Source of the DNA: a bacterium
GTDB taxonomy: Bacteria > Patescibacteriota > Minisyncoccia > Moranbacterales > UBA2206
Reading direction: 5' to 3'
DNA length: 34,513 bases
Assembly: GCA_030654225.1 (NCBI GenBank)
Contig: JAURXY010000031.1
Coordinates: forward strand, 65,431 to 99,943
Positions 23,394-28,896 of the stretch are shown here, piece after piece. The position numbers were made by a program, and so were the translations under genes. The number at the start of each line of letters is the position of its first letter. Within the stretch, counting starts at the first letter, position 1. The notes beneath the pieces are model-generated. The model saw nothing but the letters and a program-made list of their open reading frames with translations, was not told where the DNA came from and did no database searches.

Positions 23394-23537
23394 TTATTTT
23401 TCTAATTTCTTACGAACATTTTCAATTTTCTGTTGATCCAGCTTATCATAAATCCTAAGCAAAACATCCTTTTGCCTTTTTCGCAAATTCTTCATCTTAT
23501 TTTGAAACTTTTCCCAAGCTTGTTGATATTTGTCCAT
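23394..23537 (-). CDS. Small coiled protein, 47 aa, coupled to the 627-aa gene
   Basis: Too short for the ORF track. ATG 23537 to TAA at 23396-23394. The product MDKYQQAWEKFQNKMKNLRK... is basic, helical and rich in Lys/Gln, ending ENVRKKLEK. Its stop codon abuts the ATG of the 627-aa protein (TAAATG), so it is likely real and part of a two-gene unit. No family is known to me; the helix could pair with the coiled-coil of the downstream product, which is inference. Confidence 0.55.
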   Translation of the reverse strand: MDKYQQAWEKFQNKMKNLRKRQKDVLLRIYDKLDQQKIENVRKKLEK

Positions 23538-23560
23538 AATTATTCTATATTAAACTAAGT

Positions 23561-23610
23561 GCCATCTTAGCTCAGTTCCCGCCAAAGGCGGACAGGGTCC
23601 GAGCGACGGC
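23561..23610 (+). pseudogene. Truncated tRNA-Thr 5' piece with palindrome in its D-loop
   Basis: GCCATCTTAGCTCAGTT (23561-23577) is identical to the first 17 nt of the intact tRNA-Thr 82 bp downstream. The D-loop is then interrupted by CCCGCCAAAGGCGGACAG and resumes as GGTCCGAGCGACGG, where GAGCGACGG again equals tRNA-Thr. The rest of the tRNA is missing. Same orientation as the intact gene. The design equals that of the truncated copy before tRNA-Lys. Confidence 0.85.
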
Positions 23611-23642
23611 CGAATTATATGTAATGTTTTACAAACACACAA

Positions 23643-23715
23643 GCCATCTTAGCTCAGTTGGTAGAGCGACGGTATCGTAAACCGTAGGTCATCAGTTCGA
23701 TCCTGATAGATGGCT
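23643..23715 (+). tRNA. tRNA-Thr (anticodon CGT)
   Basis: 73 nt, no encoded CCA. Acceptor GCCATCT/AGATGGC; D-arm GCTC-AGTTGGTA-GAGC; anticodon stem ACGGT/ACCGT with loop ATCGTAA giving CGT; T-arm ATCAG-TTCGATC-CTGAT. A DUF559 cassette begins 8 bp after its 3' end. Confidence 0.95.
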
Positions 23716-23722
23716 CATTTGT

Positions 23723-24198
23723 CCCCTTCTCCCTTTGGGAGAAGGTGCCTCGGTAATCCGAGGCGGATGAGGGGAAAACTCACAAAAATTCTTCTATCTT
23801 TAAAAATACTCCTTCTAAATTATCGTTAATTTCATTATTCCAAAATCTTATCACTTCATATCCTTGTCCTTCTAAGAATTCTGTTTTTGTTTTATCATAT
23901 CTCTCCTGTTTTTCTTCCTTATGCTGAAATCCATCAATTTCTATAATAATTTTCTTTTCAATACATATAAAATCTACCACATATTTTCCTATTTGATATT
24001 GCCTTCTAAATTTAAAATTTCTAAAATTTCTATTTCTTAATTTTGACCAAATAATTATTTCTTGCGGTGTAGAATTTTTTCTTAAATTTCTATTTCTTTC
24101 TAAAACTTGTTCCGATAATTTTGTTTTTATCCTTTTCGTTTAGCCTTTTCCCTCTCCTGTCCGGAGTACCGGACATCCTCTCCCTAAGGGAGAGGAGG
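23723..24198. mobile_element. Compact DUF559 nuclease cassette bounded by double-hairpin inverted repeats
   Basis: The left end (23723-23779) and right end (about 24146-24198) are related inverted repeats of about 55 bp. Each contains two hairpins in the same order: CTCCCTTTGGGAG with CCTCGG-TAAT-CCGAGG on the left, and CTCCCTAAGGGAG with GTCCGG-AGTA-CCGGAC on the right. Stem bases differ but stay paired, and the inner border is TTTTCCC in both. Between them lies exactly one ORF, a DUF559-family nuclease. There is no transposase. The unit begins 8 bp after tRNA-Thr and ends about 15 bp beyond the porB stop. Confidence 0.7.
23780..24139 (-). CDS. DUF559 (Vsr-like) endonuclease domain protein, start codon apparently ACG
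   Basis: The ORF track shows only the last 66 aa. Reading further upstream in the same frame gives the whole DUF559 pattern: TPQEIIIWSKLRNRNF, then FRRQYQIGKYVVDFICIEKK, IIEIDGFQH (acidic catalytic Asp/Glu of the PD-(D/E)xK-like Vsr fold) and YEVIRFWNNEI. The frame is closed by TAA at 24142-24140, and no ATG, GTG or TTG lies before the conserved part. The codon right after that stop is ACG (24139), followed by AAA AGG ATA, exactly where ATG AAA AGG would be expected. It is either a start-codon mutant or a rare non-AUG start. About 119 aa, a normal family length. The role is unknown; Vsr relatives nick DNA at mismatches. Confidence 0.7.
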   Translation of the reverse strand, partial: TKRIKTKLSEQVLERNRNLRKNSTPQEIIIWSKLRNRNFRNFKFRRQYQIGKYVVDFICIEKKIIIEIDGFQHKEEKQERYDKTKTEFLEGQGYEVIRFWNNEINDNLEGVFLKIEEFL

Positions 24199-24213
24199 AA
24201 TATTATATTTTTA

Positions 24214-25125
24214 TTATTCTTCGCACAAATTCGCAATCCTAGCGAATTCTTCATTGACTAATTTTTGAATCTCTTCTAAATGAGGTTTGTTTTCAACTTT
24301 AAAAAGATGCTTGAAACGGCCTTGGGTTTTCAAAAATTCCGTCACGGGAGTTATTTTTTTTGGTTCGAAGTTTAGCTTATGTTCACCATTCTCAATTTCA
24401 TATAACGGCCAAAAATTTGTTTCGGTCGCTAACTTTCCCACATTCACATATTGCGAAGTAGGAAATTTCCAATTATTAGTGCAAGGTGAAAAAACGAGCA
24501 AGAAACTTGGCCCGTCAGTTTCCAGAGCTTTCTTAGCTTTCTTTTTTAGATCAGTTAGATAGGCAACATTAGCTTGAGCTAAATATCCAATGCGATGAGC
24601 ATTCACAATCTCCATCAAATTTTTGCGCGTCTCAATTTTTCCAAAAGATTCTTTTCCGGTTGGCGTTGTTTCCGTGAAAGCCCCATAAGGTGTCGCGCTA
24701 GACCGTTGATTGCCCGTGTTCATATACCCCCCGTTGTCATAGCAAACATAGAGAAAATTATGTCCACGCTCAAGCGCACCTGATAAGCTTTGCAGTCCGA
24801 TGTCATATGTTCCACCGTCTCCGCCAAAAGCCACGAATTTAATTTTTTTATTTTTAGAAATCTTGCCTTTCTTTTTCAAAGCTTCATAGGCTCTCTCCAC
24901 TCCAGAGATCGTGGCCGCCGCATTTTCAAAAGCATTGTGAATATACGGCGCTTTCCAAGCTGAATATGGATAGAGCGTCGAAGTCACCTCCAAGCACCCA
25001 GTCGCATTGGCGATAACCACATCAGTTTTAAGTTCCCCTAAAACCGTCCGCACAATCGCCGGAAATCCACACCCCGCGCAAGCTGAGTGTCCCGCCGAAT
25101 AATATTTTGTTAATTCTTTGTTCAT
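24214..25125 (-). CDS. porB: Pyruvate:ferredoxin oxidoreductase, beta subunit
   Basis: Thiamine-pyrophosphate-binding subunit of the four-subunit POR complex (pyruvate + CoA + oxidised ferredoxin to acetyl-CoA + CO2 + reduced ferredoxin), cytoplasmic. 303 aa. N-terminal SACAGCGFPAIVRTV supplies Cys ligands for an iron-sulphur cluster. The TPP motif runs from GDGGTYDIGLQ to NGGYMNTG, and the following NQRSSATPYGAFTETTPTG resembles pyruvate rather than 2-oxoglutarate enzymes. The C-terminal SPCTNNWKFP block is also typical. Order porG-porD-porA-porB, 7 bp after porA. Secure; substrate pyruvate is likely, other 2-oxoacids possible. Confidence 0.94.
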   Translation of the reverse strand: MNKELTKYYSAGHSACAGCGFPAIVRTVLGELKTDVVIANATGCLEVTSTLYPYSAWKAPYIHNAFENAAATISGVERAYEALKKKGKISKNKKIKFVAFGGDGGTYDIGLQSLSGALERGHNFLYVCYDNGGYMNTGNQRSSATPYGAFTETTPTGKESFGKIETRKNLMEIVNAHRIGYLAQANVAYLTDLKKKAKKALETDGPSFLLVFSPCTNNWKFPTSQYVNVGKLATETNFWPLYEIENGEHKLNFEPKKITPVTEFLKTQGRFKHLFKVENKPHLEEIQKLVNEEFARIANLCEE

Positions 25126-25132
25126 AATATTT

Positions 25133-26299
25133 TTATTTTATATATCCCCCTTCAATCTTTCCTGCAAACACATCCTCAATTTGTTTTTGAAAAATATCGC
25201 GTCCACCAAGACCATAGACATAGGATTTGATTTCGCGTCCCGTAGAGACGCAAAATTTTGCGTCTCTACCATTGCCATATAAAGAATTTATTATTTCACT
25301 GTAGAATGGCGGATAAGTTCCGATTGATTGAGCACGATCCAGCACAATTATTTCTTTGGCATTTTTCAAACTTTCGGCAATTTTTTTGTGCGGAAATGGT
25401 CGAAATAAATTTATTTTCAAAATTCCAACTTTTTCTCCTGCCTCTCGCAATTTATCTACAATAACTTTAGCTGTTCCTGCTGCTGAGCCAGTGAGTACCA
25501 TTATTTTTTCTGCATCTTCCAATCTATATTCTTCAAAAATAGAGTATTTTCTTCCACTGATTTTTTCATATTCAACTGCAATTTTTTCATATTCTTCTTC
25601 TGCGTTTTTCATTGCTTCCTCCTGATCAATCCTAAATTCAAAATATGAATTCTGCAATGCCACCGCGCCATATGTCACAGGATTATCCGTATCCAAGAGT
25701 GGACTAATCGCCTTATATTCTCCCACAAATTCTTGCACAACTTTCGTTTCCAAAATTTCCAAATTTTCCACACTGTGAGAAGTATTAAATCCATCCATAA
25801 TCACCATGATTGGCAATTTCACTTTTTCTGCCAGTTTCATTCCGATGATTGTTTTGTCATAAACTTCTTGCGCGTTCTCGCAAAAAAGTTGAATCCAGCC
25901 AGAGTCGCGACAACCCATCACGTCACTATGATCCCCATGAATGTTTATAGGCGAAGCCAGCGCTCGCGCGCTCACCAACATCATAATCGGCAAGCGAAAA
26001 CCACTGGCTATATAGAGAACTTCATGCATCAAAGCCAATCCTTGCGAACTAGTAGCAGTGGCTGTTCTGGCTCCCGCTGAACTTGCGCCAATCGCTGCGC
26101 TCATGGCTGAATGTTCTGATTCCACCTTGATTATTTCAGTTTCCACTTCACCATTAGCTTCAAATCCAGCATAGGTTTCAATGATTGTGGTTTGTGGCGT
26201 AATCGGATAAATCGGCATCACATCTATTTCAATTTGTTTCAAAGCTTCCGCTGCCGCAGCCCCACCAGTAAGTGCTAATTTTTTATTTTTTTTATTCAT
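25133..26299 (-). CDS. porA: Pyruvate:ferredoxin oxidoreductase, alpha subunit
   Basis: Carries the TPP-pyrimidine and transketolase-like C-terminal domains of the POR complex. The ORF-track start (26368) overlaps porD; ATG 26299 (MNKKNKKLALTGGAAAAEA) is right, giving 388 aa and leaving 2 bp after porD. Family motifs: MPIYPITPQTTIIE, ESEHSAMSAAIGASSAGART, TATSSQGLALMHEV, HGDHSDVMGCRDSGWIQLFCE, and VLDRAQSIG near the C-terminus. Just before SYVYGLGGRDI lies an extra segment GRDAKFCVSTGREI encoded by a 28-bp perfect palindrome, unlikely to be ancestral. Secure. Confidence 0.95.
   Translation of the reverse strand: MNKKNKKLALTGGAAAAEALKQIEIDVMPIYPITPQTTIIETYAGFEANGEVETEIIKVESEHSAMSAAIGASSAGARTATATSSQGLALMHEVLYIASGFRLPIMMLVSARALASPINIHGDHSDVMGCRDSGWIQLFCENAQEVYDKTIIGMKLAEKVKLPIMVIMDGFNTSHSVENLEILETKVVQEFVGEYKAISPLLDTDNPVTYGAVALQNSYFEFRIDQEEAMKNAEEEYEKIAVEYEKISGRKYSIFEEYRLEDAEKIMVLTGSAAGTAKVIVDKLREAGEKVGILKINLFRPFPHKKIAESLKNAKEIIVLDRAQSIGTYPPFYSEIINSLYGNGRDAKFCVSTGREIKSYVYGLGGRDIFQKQIEDVFAGKIEGGYIK
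25242..25269. repeat. 28-bp perfect palindrome inside porA
   Basis: GTAGAGACGCAAAA followed by its exact reverse complement TTTTGCGTCTCTAC, with no loop. It lies in the coding frame of porA near the 3' end and encodes residues RDAKFCVST. The GTAGAGACGC...GCGTCTCTAC type resembles a dispersed repeat I recall from several bacterial phyla. Confidence 0.85.
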
Positions 26300-26301
26300 A
26301 A

Positions 26302-26565
26302 TTATTTTTTCTTCATTGTTATTGCTTTTATTGGGCAAACTTCTGCGCAAACGCCACAACCCTTGCAATATTCGTAGTCAATATCTGCTTTATCTTTCTG
26401 TCCTTCTTTATGTTTTTTCATCTCAATTGAAGCTTCCGGACAAAACGGCACACAAGTTGCGCAACCAATACATTTTTCTTTGTCCACTTCCGGATGCATA
26501 TATCGCCACGCTCCGGTTTTAGGTGATTTTTTTTGATCATGTTTTATAACTGCTCCATGTTCCAT
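26302..26565 (-). CDS. porD: Pyruvate:ferredoxin oxidoreductase, delta subunit (2x[4Fe-4S] ferredoxin)
   Basis: Electron-transfer subunit of POR. Two complete [4Fe-4S] motifs, CIGCATCVPFCPEA and CKGCGVCAEVCPIKA, each in the CxxCxxCxxxCP pattern. The ORF-track start (26679) would run deep into porG; ATG 26565 (MEHGAVIKHDQKKS) gives 87 aa, the normal PorD size, and leaves 19 bp after porG. The preceding GAWRYMHPEVDKEK segment is typical of PorD. It lies between porG and porA. Confidence 0.94.
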   Translation of the reverse strand: MEHGAVIKHDQKKSPKTGAWRYMHPEVDKEKCIGCATCVPFCPEASIEMKKHKEGQKDKADIDYEYCKGCGVCAEVCPIKAITMKKK

Positions 26566-26584
26566 AATTATTAATTTTAAATTT

Positions 26585-27169
26585 TTATATTGTATCGTAC
26601 GCCTTCTCAATCGCTTGAATATTTTTGTCGCAATTTTCTTTGCCCAATTTTTTTTCAAAAATATTCCTAAATTCTTCAATCATACTTTCCATTTTTATCA
26701 CTCCAGAAACTTGCACAAATTTTCCCAAAATTACGGTGTTGGGACGAGGTTGGCCGATAATCGAAAGTGAAATTCCACTCGCATCAATCGGATGAATTTT
26801 ACCTTCGAATTTTCCGCCTTTTTGAATTAATTTTTCTCGCACTTCATGTTCCTGCATTTGTGTATTTATTATCAAAAATTCGTCTTTATCCAAATTGAAA
26901 GCCACTTCTTGTGAATCCAAAAGTGTGTCGTCTAAAACTACCACCAAATCCGGATCAACGACCGGTTCATGCGTTCTAATTTCATGATCGGAAATTCGCA
27001 AATATGTCTTAGTTGGCGCGCCAGACCTTTCCGGTCCAAAACTTGGAAAAGCTTGAACAAATTTATCCTCGTGAGTTCCCGCTTGCGCCAAAATTTCCGC
27101 CGTCGTCTTTGCGCCTTGCCCGCCACGAGCAAAAAAAATAACTTCAAAAATATCTTTATGATTTTTCAT
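26585..27169 (-). CDS. porG: Pyruvate:ferredoxin oxidoreductase, gamma subunit
   Basis: CoA-binding-type gamma subunit of POR, first gene of porGDAB. 194 aa, with the family hallmark FFARGGQGAKTTAEILAQAG near the N-terminus, then VQAFPSFGPERSGAPTKTYLRIS, DPDLVVVLDDTLL and PNTVILGKFVQVSG. Length and motifs are normal. Its ATG (27169) lies only 4 bp from the end of repeat element C, so a transcript from further upstream would have to read through that hairpin; no promoter is obvious between the element halves. Secure. Confidence 0.95.
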   Translation of the reverse strand: MKNHKDIFEVIFFARGGQGAKTTAEILAQAGTHEDKFVQAFPSFGPERSGAPTKTYLRISDHEIRTHEPVVDPDLVVVLDDTLLDSQEVAFNLDKDEFLIINTQMQEHEVREKLIQKGGKFEGKIHPIDASGISLSIIGQPRPNTVILGKFVQVSGVIKMESMIEEFRNIFEKKLGKENCDKNIQAIEKAYDTI

Positions 27170-27173
27170 ATAA

Positions 27174-27364
27174 CCGATGCGAAATTACGAATTAAATGCG
27201 AATCTACGAACAACTTGTAATTAATAGATTTTTTAGTTGAATTTATTTTATTGTACCATAAATATTTAGATACACAAAACGCCCCCTTATTGGAGCGTTA
27301 TGAGATTTATATCTAAAATGTTTTAATTTCGTAGATTCGTTCTTGTTTCGTAGTTTCGCATCGG
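27174..27364. repeat. Split TTCGTAGATTCG-family element (copy C) in the dsbA-porG junction
   Basis: Left half 27174-27212 (CCGATGCGAAATTACGAA, then ATGCGAATCTACGAA) and right half 27326-27364 (TTTCGTAGATTCG, then TTTCGTAGTTTCGCATCGG) are mutual inverted repeats like copies A and B. Here about 115 bp lie between them, holding the terminator of the DsbA-like gene and AT-rich sequence. The outer ends reach 3 bp from the dsbA stop and 4 bp from the porG start. Confidence 0.8.
27271..27299 (-). terminator. Terminator of the DsbA-like gene
   Basis: On the minus strand AACGCTCC-AATAAG-GGGGCGTT followed by TTGTGT. An 8-bp stem with one G-T pair. Confidence 0.7.
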
Positions 27365-27366
27365 CT

Positions 27367-28380
27367 TTATTTCGCCAACTGCTCCTCAATATCCTTTTTC
27401 AAATCTTCCGCGCTAAGCGCTCCAGTCTCTACTTTGTCACCCACGAAAATTGTCGGCGTTCCCGTAATACCAAAATTCTGCGCATCGCTAATGTCAGCAT
27501 TAATCTTATCCTGATATTTTTTGTTATCCAAACAGCCATTAAAATCATTGATGTTTAGTCGAAGCATCAGCGCATATGATTTGAAACTAGCGTTGTCTTT
27601 TGTCTCTCCCCATTGTGATTGTTTAGCATAAAGGATATCAGCATATTCCCAAAACTTGCCTTGTTCCTGTGCACACATTGAAGCCAAAGCCGCGCTCTGG
27701 GCTTGCGGATGAATTTCGGTTAGTGGAAATTCTTTGAAACTAAACAAAACCTTGTCTTGATAGTTTTTCATGGTGTCGCGCAGTGATTTATAGAAAACTT
27801 TGCAATATGGACATTGGAAATCGGAAAAAATAACAACCTTGACTTTGGCGTCTTTGTTACCAAAAGTTGCATCGCTTGTACTTACCTGCGGCAACTCCAG
27901 ATATTTTCCTACGGGCGCTCCTAATGTTTGCACATTCAAAACATATTTGTCGCCTTTGGCATAGAATAGCGACTGGGCTTCAGTATAAAATTCAGTTTGA
28001 TCAAGATTTTTGGCAAAAATGAAAGCTGGCAAAGTTTTGATTCCAAACTCACTGATCAAATTTTTTCCTTGCTCACTGTCAGAATTTATTTTCTCGGCAC
28101 TAATTGTTGGTGAAACTCTTCGAAGCCAAGCCAAAATTTCTCCTGGATCGCAAGCTTCACAAGTGTCATCTGTGATAACAGAAATTGACACCGCTGGATC
28201 GCTATAGGCCACCCACGTTTTTCCATTCGCTTCAAAAATGTCAGATTTATTGAGATTTTTTTGTGAATAACCACTACCCCTCATCATTTGTCCTGCATCC
28301 ACAAAAAGACTGCCCAAAAGAAGTCCCACCAAAAGAATCACCAGAGAAATTAGATTCTTAATTTTATTTTTTTCTTCCAT
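27367..28380 (-). CDS. Membrane-anchored two-domain thioredoxin-fold protein (DsbA/DsbG-like)
   Basis: Probable extracytoplasmic thiol-disulphide oxidoreductase, 337 aa. A signal-anchor helix lies at about residues 10-27 (LISLVILLVGLLLGSLF). The first thioredoxin-like domain contains CEAC (TDDTCEACDPGE), and the second, from about residue 170, contains the classical CPYC (VVIFSDFQCPYCKVFYKSL) plus the cis-Pro region GITGTPTIFVGD. CPYC and the inserted helical part (SAALASMCAQEQGKFWEY) are typical of DsbA-type DSBA/thioredoxin_4 proteins. The first-domain CEAC may be a second redox site. The downstream 108-aa gene ends before an upstream TGTCATTCCCG repeat. Partner DsbB/VKOR not seen in the window. 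Confidence 0.9.
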   Translation of the reverse strand: MEEKNKIKNLISLVILLVGLLLGSLFVDAGQMMRGSGYSQKNLNKSDIFEANGKTWVAYSDPAVSISVITDDTCEACDPGEILAWLRRVSPTISAEKINSDSEQGKNLISEFGIKTLPAFIFAKNLDQTEFYTEAQSLFYAKGDKYVLNVQTLGAPVGKYLELPQVSTSDATFGNKDAKVKVVIFSDFQCPYCKVFYKSLRDTMKNYQDKVLFSFKEFPLTEIHPQAQSAALASMCAQEQGKFWEYADILYAKQSQWGETKDNASFKSYALMLRLNINDFNGCLDNKKYQDKINADISDAQNFGITGTPTIFVGDKVETGALSAEDLKKDIEEQLAK

Positions 28381-28393
28381 AGAGTTATATACT

Positions 28394-28420
28394 TGTCATT
28401 CCCGTGAAAACGGGAATCTA
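28394..28420. repeat. TGTCATTCCCGTGAAAACGGGAATCTA-type dispersed repeat
   Basis: A hairpin TTCCCGT/ACGGGAA with a short loop, of a type I recall as common in many bacterial genomes. It sits 14 bp upstream of the DsbA-like start codon. Confidence 0.75.
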
Positions 28421-28445
28421 GTGCAAAATTTTAATTAGATTATAT

Positions 28446-28772
28446 CTACTTTATGTTTCCTGTATTATTATCAATTTGATTTTCCTCTGTCCCTTTTTGC
28501 GCTTCATCATTTTGTTTTTGCAAAATATCTTTTTCAATCTTATTTATATCAAAATCGCTTTTCATAATTTTCATTTTATAATCATCATACCCAATTGTGA
28601 TTTTTTTCACCGCTTCAGTCTTGAGCGCAATTCCAATCAAGATTCCCAAAATCAAAAACAACACGAGCTCAACATAGAAATCGTATTTCTTTTTTGGTTT
28701 CTCCCTCAATATCTCTTCTGTGTCGTTCTGTATTTTTAATTCTGTGTTATTCTGCGTAGTATCATTTTCCAT
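28446..28772 (-). CDS. Hypothetical single-span membrane protein, 108 aa
   Basis: No family recognised. The N-terminal 30 residues are polar and acidic (DTTQNNTELKIQND), then comes one hydrophobic helix at about residues 35-52 (VELVLFLILGILIGIAL) preceded by Lys-rich KPKKKYDF, and an outside tail with a DxxDxxK pattern (DYKMKIMKSDFDINKIEKD) ending in Asn/Gln-rich NQIDNNTGNIK. Topology would be N-in, C-out. It lies directly upstream of the DsbA-like gene on the same strand, so may be cotranscribed and act with it in the envelope. A real gene is likely. Confidence 0.55.
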   Translation of the reverse strand: MENDTTQNNTELKIQNDTEEILREKPKKKYDFYVELVLFLILGILIGIALKTEAVKKITIGYDDYKMKIMKSDFDINKIEKDILQKQNDEAQKGTEENQIDNNTGNIK

Positions 28773-28793
28773 ACCACTAGGCTACCACACATC

Positions 28794-28875
28794 AAAAAAC
28801 CCCGCAATCTTGCGGGATTTGTGGTTTATGGCGTAATAAAAAAAGAACCCCGTAACCATATAGATGATTACGGGG
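28794..28875 (-). terminator. Two tandem terminators after purL
   Basis: On the minus strand: ACGGGG-type stem CCCCGTAA...TTACGGGG followed by TTCTTTTTTT (28840-28875), then CCCGC-AATCTT-GCGGG followed by TTTTTTG (28794-28816). Both point away from purL. Confidence 0.85.
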
Positions 28876-28896
28876 ACTGCATCTTTTTAAAAAAAT

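Noticed and set aside
23561-23715. Two complete tandem tRNA-Thr genes
   Set aside because: The upstream copy lacks the anticodon stem-loop and the whole 3' part.
26566-26679. N-terminal extension of porD in the track
   Set aside because: Overlaps porG coding sequence and has no PorD similarity; MEHGAV at 26565 is the family-like start.
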